NCBI GenBank assembly: GCA_946887385.1
Contig: CAMPKU010000032.1
Location: forward strand, 1-24,601
Direction of reading: 5' to 3'
Origin: an uncultured Gammaproteobacteria bacterium
Lineage (GTDB): Bacteria; Pseudomonadota; Gammaproteobacteria; Rariloculales; Rariloculaceae
DNA length: 24,601 nucleotides
How positions within the stretch are numbered: the first letter of the stretch is position 1; each line of letters opens with the position of its first letter. Positions 21,013 through 24,601 of the stretch are shown here, piece after piece. The notes beneath the pieces are model-generated. The model saw only the letters and a list, made by a program, of their open reading frames with translations. It did no database searches and was not told the DNA's origin. Position numbers and translations under genes: made by a program.

Positions 21013-22332
21013 ATGCACAGCACACCGCCGCGCGCGAGCGAGGCCGCGCCGGAGCTCGGCCGCGCGACGCTGACGAAGGTCGGCCGCCGGCTGCTGCCGT
21101 TTCTGCTGCTGCTCTACGTGGTCGCGTGGCTCGACCGCGTCAACATCGGCTTCGCCGCGCTGCAGATGAACGCCGATTTGGGGCTAAGCGCGGCCGTTTA
21201 CGGCTTCGGTGCCGGCGTGTTCTTCATCGGTTACGCGCTGTTCGAGGTGCCCAGTAACCTGATCCTCGCGCGCGTCGGGGCGCGTCTTTGGATCGCGCGC
21301 ATCATGATCACGTGGGGCGTGCTGTCGGTGGCGATGATGTACGTCTCGGGCCCGACGAGCTTCTACGTGCTGCGGTTCATGCTCGGCGTGGCGGAGGCCG
21401 GCTTCCTGCCGGGCATCATCTATTACCTCGGGAATTGGTATCCGGCGGCGGAGCGCGCCCGCGCCATCTCGTGGTTCATGCTCGCAATTCCGCTGTCGAC
21501 GGTGATCGGCGGGCCGCTTGCCGGGCTGATCCTCGAGCTCGACGGCTTTCGCGGCCTGACCGGTTGGCAATGGCTGTTCCTGCTCGAAGGGTTGCCCGCC
21601 ATCGTGCTCGGCTTCGTGGTGCTCGCGTATCTCACCGACACGCCCGAGCAGGCCAAGTGGCTCGCGCCCGCAGAGCGGCACTGGCTCGCCGAGCGCATTG
21701 CGCGCGAGCAGCGCGCGGCACACGAGCGCCACGGCGTCGGCCTCGGCGCCGCGCTCATGCACCCGACGGTATGGCTGCTCGGCTTGATTCTCTTCGCCTG
21801 CCAGTGCGGCAGCTACGGGCTCACGCTCTGGATACCGCAGATCGTCCAGGGGCTTTCGGGCTACAGCAACTTCACGGTGAGCATGATCTCCGCGCTGCCG
21901 TACGTTGCGGCGGCGATCGGCATGATCGCGATCGGCGCGAGCTCGGACCGCACGGGCGAACGGCTACTGCACATCGCAATCCCGAGCGCCATTGGCGCGC
22001 TCGGCTTCATCGCGAGCGCGTACTTCGTGTCGCCGCTGCCCGGGATGCTCGCGCTCACGGTGGCCGCGGTGGGGGATCTCGGCACGCGCGGCCCGTTCTG
22101 GTCGCTGCCCACGCGCTTCCTCACGGGCAGCGCCGCGGCGGCGGGCATCGGGCTCATCAATACGTTCGCCTCGCTCGGCGGCTTCGTAGGCCCGTACGCC
22201 GTCGGCGTCGTGCGCGAGGTGACGGGCTCGTTCGCGGGCGGGCTCGTGTTCCTGGCGCTGCTGCTGATGTTCGCGGCGGGCGGCGCACTCGCGCTGCGCC
22301 GCGCGCCCGTACTCGCGGACGCGCGGGCTTAG
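21013..22332 (+). CDS. MFS transporter, anion:cation symporter (ACS) family
   Basis: A 439-residue inner-membrane permease with 12 predicted helices split 6+6 by a cytosolic loop (about 205-245). The ACS signature LDRVNIGFAALQMNADLG follows helix 1, and later FEVPSNLILARVGARLWIAR and FMLGVAEAGFLPGIIYYLGN are typical of phthalate, tartrate, glucarate and 4-hydroxyphenylacetate-type permeases, which take up organic anions with protons. The stop codon lies 4 bp from the stop of the convergent dioxygenase, so a shared aromatic-acid substrate such as gallate or protocatechuate is a reasonable inference but not shown. No Shine-Dalgarno is obvious before ATG 21013. Confidence 0.9.
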   Translation: MHSTPPRASEAAPELGRATLTKVGRRLLPFLLLLYVVAWLDRVNIGFAALQMNADLGLSAAVYGFGAGVFFIGYALFEVPSNLILARVGARLWIARIMITWGVLSVAMMYVSGPTSFYVLRFMLGVAEAGFLPGIIYYLGNWYPAAERARAISWFMLAIPLSTVIGGPLAGLILELDGFRGLTGWQWLFLLEGLPAIVLGFVVLAYLTDTPEQAKWLAPAERHWLAERIAREQRAAHERHGVGLGAALMHPTVWLLGLILFACQCGSYGLTLWIPQIVQGLSGYSNFTVSMISALPYVAAAIGMIAIGASSDRTGERLLHIAIPSAIGALGFIASAYFVSPLPGMLALTVAAVGDLGTRGPFWSLPTRFLTGSAAAAGIGLINTFASLGGFVGPYAVGVVREVTGSFAGGLVFLALLLMFAAGGALALRRAPVLADARA

Positions 22333-22336
22333 ACCG

Positions 22337-23632
22337 TTAGCGCGGCGGGGCGCTCTTGTCCCAGTCCTTCTTGCCTTCGTCCTTGCCGGCCACCGAGTAC
22401 AGCACCTGCGCGTTGCGCGTCTTCTGGAAATCCTCGAGCGATTGCCCGCGCATCCCGGCGTAGATGTGCAGGTTCGTGGTGCCGACGACGGCGCCGAGCT
22501 TCTCGAGCATGAAAAAAATCACGCCGTACTGAATCAGCGCGCGCCAATCGCGGCGGCGGACCATGTCGCGCTCTTCCTCCGTCAAGCCCGCCGCCTCGAA
22601 CAGCGGCTCGGGGTCGGCGAGGAATTGCTTGCGGGTATTGGGCTCGAGCAGCGAGTGCAGAAACTCGTTGAGCCGATACGCCTTGACGCTACGCTCGAGC
22701 GTGAACGGGTACGTGCCCTCGAGCCGTTCCACACCTTTCAGCTCGCGCGCCGCGCGCTCGCGAGTGGCTTCGACGGGCTCGCCCGTCGACTCGCTCGAGT
22801 CGTTCTCGAGGATCAACGTGGCAATCGGCGTCATCGACGGCAGGTAGTAGGCTTGGTGCAGCTTCTTCACCTTCGCGGTGAGCGCACCGCGCATGATCAG
22901 CCACATGATCACCTCGGAGCCTTCCATGCCGCCGAGCTCCGCGTATTCGGCGATCGTCATTTTCGTGAGCTTCTCGGGATCGTTGACGAGTAAATCCATG
23001 AACTCGTGATCCCAGGGCGTGTTGTTGAAGCCGGCACGCTCGCCTTGCACCTGGTGCGATAACCCGCCCGTGCCGACGATCGCCACCTTGAGGTTCTCGG
23101 GGTAGCTCTCGATCGCTTTACGCAGCGATTGGCCGAGCTTGTAGCAGCGTCGCGCCGTCGTCGTCGGAAACTGGAGCACGCCCACTTGCAGGGGCACGAT
23201 CGCGCCGGGCCAGTCGGGCTCGTGAGGCCAGAGCAGCGACAACGGCGAGAACGCGCCGTGGTCGAGGCCCTTACCCTGGAAGTACGACAAATCGAACTCG
23301 TCGGCCACGAGGCACGCGGCAATGTGGTGCGCGAGCTTCGCATGCCCTTTGATCGGCGGCAGCGCGCGCGGCCCGCCGCCTTCGTCGGCCACCGGATACT
23401 CGTCGCCGATCCCAAGCGCGAAGTGCGAGTAGTGATCGAAAAAGAACGACGTCACGTGGTCGTTGTAGATCAAGAACAGCACGTCGGGCTTCTTGTCCGC
23501 GAGCCACTGCTGCACCGGCTTGTAGCCTTCGAAAATCGGCGCCCAGACGGGATCTTTCTGCTTGCCCGTGTCGAGCGCGAAGCCGATCGTCGGCGTGTGC
23601 GACGTCGCGATACCCCCCAAAATCTTGGCCAT
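22337..23632 (-). CDS. Fused LigB-LigA extradiol dioxygenase, gallate dioxygenase (DesB/GalA)-like
   Basis: A 431-residue Fe(II) ring-cleavage enzyme. The N-terminal LigB-type domain (1-285) has His12 (GIATSHTP), His59 (YNDHV) and Glu240 (GGMEGSEVIMW) at the positions expected for the iron ligands, plus candidate catalytic His125 (GLDHGAFSPL) and His193 (GTGGLSHQVQGERAG). The C-terminal part (about 320-415) is LigA-like: YRLNEFLHSLLEPNTRKQFL, then FEAAGLTEEERDMVRRRDW. Fusion of the two subunits and a length near 420 aa are features of DesB/GalA gallate dioxygenases, although fused protocatechuate 4,5-dioxygenases exist. The reaction would cleave gallate or a relative to a 4-oxalomesaconate-type product in the cytosol. 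AAAGGA precedes ATG 23632. Downstream pathway genes are not in the window. Confidence 0.88.
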   Translation of the reverse strand: MAKILGGIATSHTPTIGFALDTGKQKDPVWAPIFEGYKPVQQWLADKKPDVLFLIYNDHVTSFFFDHYSHFALGIGDEYPVADEGGGPRALPPIKGHAKLAHHIAACLVADEFDLSYFQGKGLDHGAFSPLSLLWPHEPDWPGAIVPLQVGVLQFPTTTARRCYKLGQSLRKAIESYPENLKVAIVGTGGLSHQVQGERAGFNNTPWDHEFMDLLVNDPEKLTKMTIAEYAELGGMEGSEVIMWLIMRGALTAKVKKLHQAYYLPSMTPIATLILENDSSESTGEPVEATRERAARELKGVERLEGTYPFTLERSVKAYRLNEFLHSLLEPNTRKQFLADPEPLFEAAGLTEEERDMVRRRDWRALIQYGVIFFMLEKLGAVVGTTNLHIYAGMRGQSLEDFQKTRNAQVLYSVAGKDEGKKDWDKSAPPR

Positions 23633-23687
23633 TTCTGCTGGTCCTTTAGCGTTTGCCGCTGCAACCCGCATTCTAGTACGGCTCGCA

Positions 23688-23716
23688 ATGACCGCGCCCG
23701 AAAGGAGGCGTAGAAT
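23688..23716 (+). promoter_or_regulatory. kup: Candidate sigma-70 promoter of kup
   Basis: ATGACC (23688-23693), 17 bases, then TAGAAT (23711-23716). Initiation near 23723 gives a C-rich leader of about 65 nt. The region also serves as the upstream DNA of the divergent dioxygenase, which has its own TAGAAT at 23675-23670 on the other strand without a clear -35. Confidence 0.45.
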
Positions 23717-23787
23717 CTCGCATTCAAGACCTCCTCGACCGCCCCACCCGCCTCCACCATCCGCCGTCTCGCCCTTCGAACCTCGCC

Positions 23788-24601
23788 ATGAGCGAACCTC
23801 GTTCCTTGCCCCGTGCAACGCTCGGCGCGCTCGGTATCGTTTACGGCGACATCGGCACGAGCCCGCTGTACGCGTTGAAGGAAGCCACGGCAGCTGCCGG
23901 CGGCGTGAGCGACCCCGCCGCGGTCATGGGCGTGCTGTCGTTGATTTTTTGGAGTTTGTTTCTCGTCGTCACGCTGAAATACGTTGTGCTCATCTTGCGT
24001 GCCGACAACGCTGGCGAAGGCGGAATTCTGTCGCTGCTCGCCCTCGTGCAGCAGAAAGTCGGCACGTCGAGCGCGTGGGCGGCACGTATGATCGCAATCG
24101 CAGCGCTCGGGGCCGCGCTCTTCTACTGCGACGCGATGATCACGCCGGCGATCTCAGTGCTGTCGGCCGTCGAAGGTCTCGAGCTGCTCGACGCGTCGTT
24201 GGCCAGCGCGGTGCTGCCAATCACCCTAGGCATCCTCGTCGCACTGTTCGCGATTCAGCGCCGCGGGACGGCGCGCGTGGGCGGCATGTTCGGTCCCATC
24301 ATGGTGCTATGGTTCGGCACGCTCGCCGCTCTCGGCGCTCGCGAGATCGCGGCAGCGCCGCAAGTTCTCGCCGCAGTTGCCCCGCACCATGCGCTGGCGC
24401 TGCTCGCGGGTCACCCGGCCGTCGCAGCGACGATCTTGGGCGCCGTGTTCCTCGTGCTCACGGGATCCGAAGCGCTGTATGCCGACATGGGCCACTTCGG
24501 CAAGCGCCCCGTACAGCTCGCTTGGCTCGGCCTGGTTTGGCCTGCGTTGCTGTTGAATTACTTCGGCCAGGGCGCGCTACTGCTGACGGCCGGCGAGCCC
24601 G
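23788..24601 (+). CDS. kup: Kup-family K+ transporter, 5' part (runs off the right edge)
   Basis: The first 271 residues of a Kup/HAK/KT-type potassium:proton symporter, which is normally about 620-650 aa. Signatures include GIVYGDIGTSPLYALKEA in helix 1, RADNAGEGGILSLLALV, FYCDAMITPAISVLSAVEGL and VLTGSEALYADMGHFGKRPV, followed by LLLNYFGQGALLL. At least seven hydrophobic segments are visible. Compared with the usual FYGDGMITPA, this protein has Cys and Ala (YCDAMITPA), a mild substitution. ATG 23788 gives the short N-terminal extension normal for proteobacterial Kup. The gene is open to the window end and shows no frameshift. No Shine-Dalgarno is obvious. Confidence 0.93.
   Translation, partial: MSEPRSLPRATLGALGIVYGDIGTSPLYALKEATAAAGGVSDPAAVMGVLSLIFWSLFLVVTLKYVVLILRADNAGEGGILSLLALVQQKVGTSSAWAARMIAIAALGAALFYCDAMITPAISVLSAVEGLELLDASLASAVLPITLGILVALFAIQRRGTARVGGMFGPIMVLWFGTLAALGAREIAAAPQVLAAVAPHHALALLAGHPAVAATILGAVFLVLTGSEALYADMGHFGKRPVQLAWLGLVWPALLLNYFGQGALLLTAGEP

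Noticed and set aside
1..24601. CRISPR arrays, tRNA or rRNA genes, insertion sequences, integrases, prophage genes
   Set aside because: Read through on both strands; no regularly spaced repeats, cloverleaf-like genes, transposase motifs or phage proteins were seen. Small genes of these kinds could still have been missed by eye.

Overview
The window is about 24.6 kb of GC-rich, densely coding bacterial DNA (about two thirds G+C by eye). I see no rRNA, tRNA, CRISPR array or recognisable insertion sequence. A TonB-dependent receptor with signal peptide, a Kup K+ transporter, SlyD, a YhhQ-type transporter, an LigAB-type aromatic-ring dioxygenase and a DUF6152-like secreted protein point to a Gram-negative proteobacterium, most likely a high-GC gammaproteobacterium from soil or water. 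The lineage is an inference from gene content and cannot be fixed from this sequence alone.

Region 1 (1-7897) is the most interesting part. After the tail of a response regulator comes a CDP-alcohol phosphatidyltransferase that stops inside its catalytic motif. Divergent from it is a tightly packed run of four genes: a zinc-less MDR oxidoreductase, a QueD/PTPS-fold protein lacking the catalytic Cys and one zinc His, a GT4 glycosyltransferase and a SAM methyltransferase. An ECF-type sigma factor follows, with an unusual anti-sigma factor carrying a TonB-like C-terminal domain and TPR-like repeats. The region ends with a divergent pair: a RibD-type reductase without the deaminase domain, and a GTP cyclohydrolase II with a degenerate DHBP-synthase half. 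Together this looks like a dedicated pathway from GTP to a modified, probably glycosylated and methylated, pyrimidine or pterin, with its own sigma/anti-sigma pair. This is my main candidate for an undescribed system.

Region 2 (7898-9829) holds a HEAT-repeat-like protein and a creatininase-family amidohydrolase in one minus-strand operon. It meets ribA at a shared hairpin. The archaeal riboflavin deformylase ArfB belongs to the creatininase family, so a link to region 1 is possible.

Region 3 (9830-15318) contains a CoA-acylating aldehyde dehydrogenase, a large TonB-dependent receptor ending at a very strong terminator, SlyD, and a queuosine-precursor-type transporter.

Region 4 (15356-18598) is a small accessory islet: a VapBC module, a secreted alpha/beta hydrolase with Asp at the nucleophile position, and a Phd-type antitoxin coupled to a C-terminally truncated zeta-like kinase.

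Region 5 (18633-24601) holds a secreted DUF6152-like protein, an sdpR-sdpI-like autoregulated operon with a clear operator palindrome, an ACS-family MFS transporter converging on a fused gallate/protocatechuate-type extradiol dioxygenase, and the 5' part of kup.

No gap between genes exceeds about 165 bases, so no large non-coding stretch is left unexplained.
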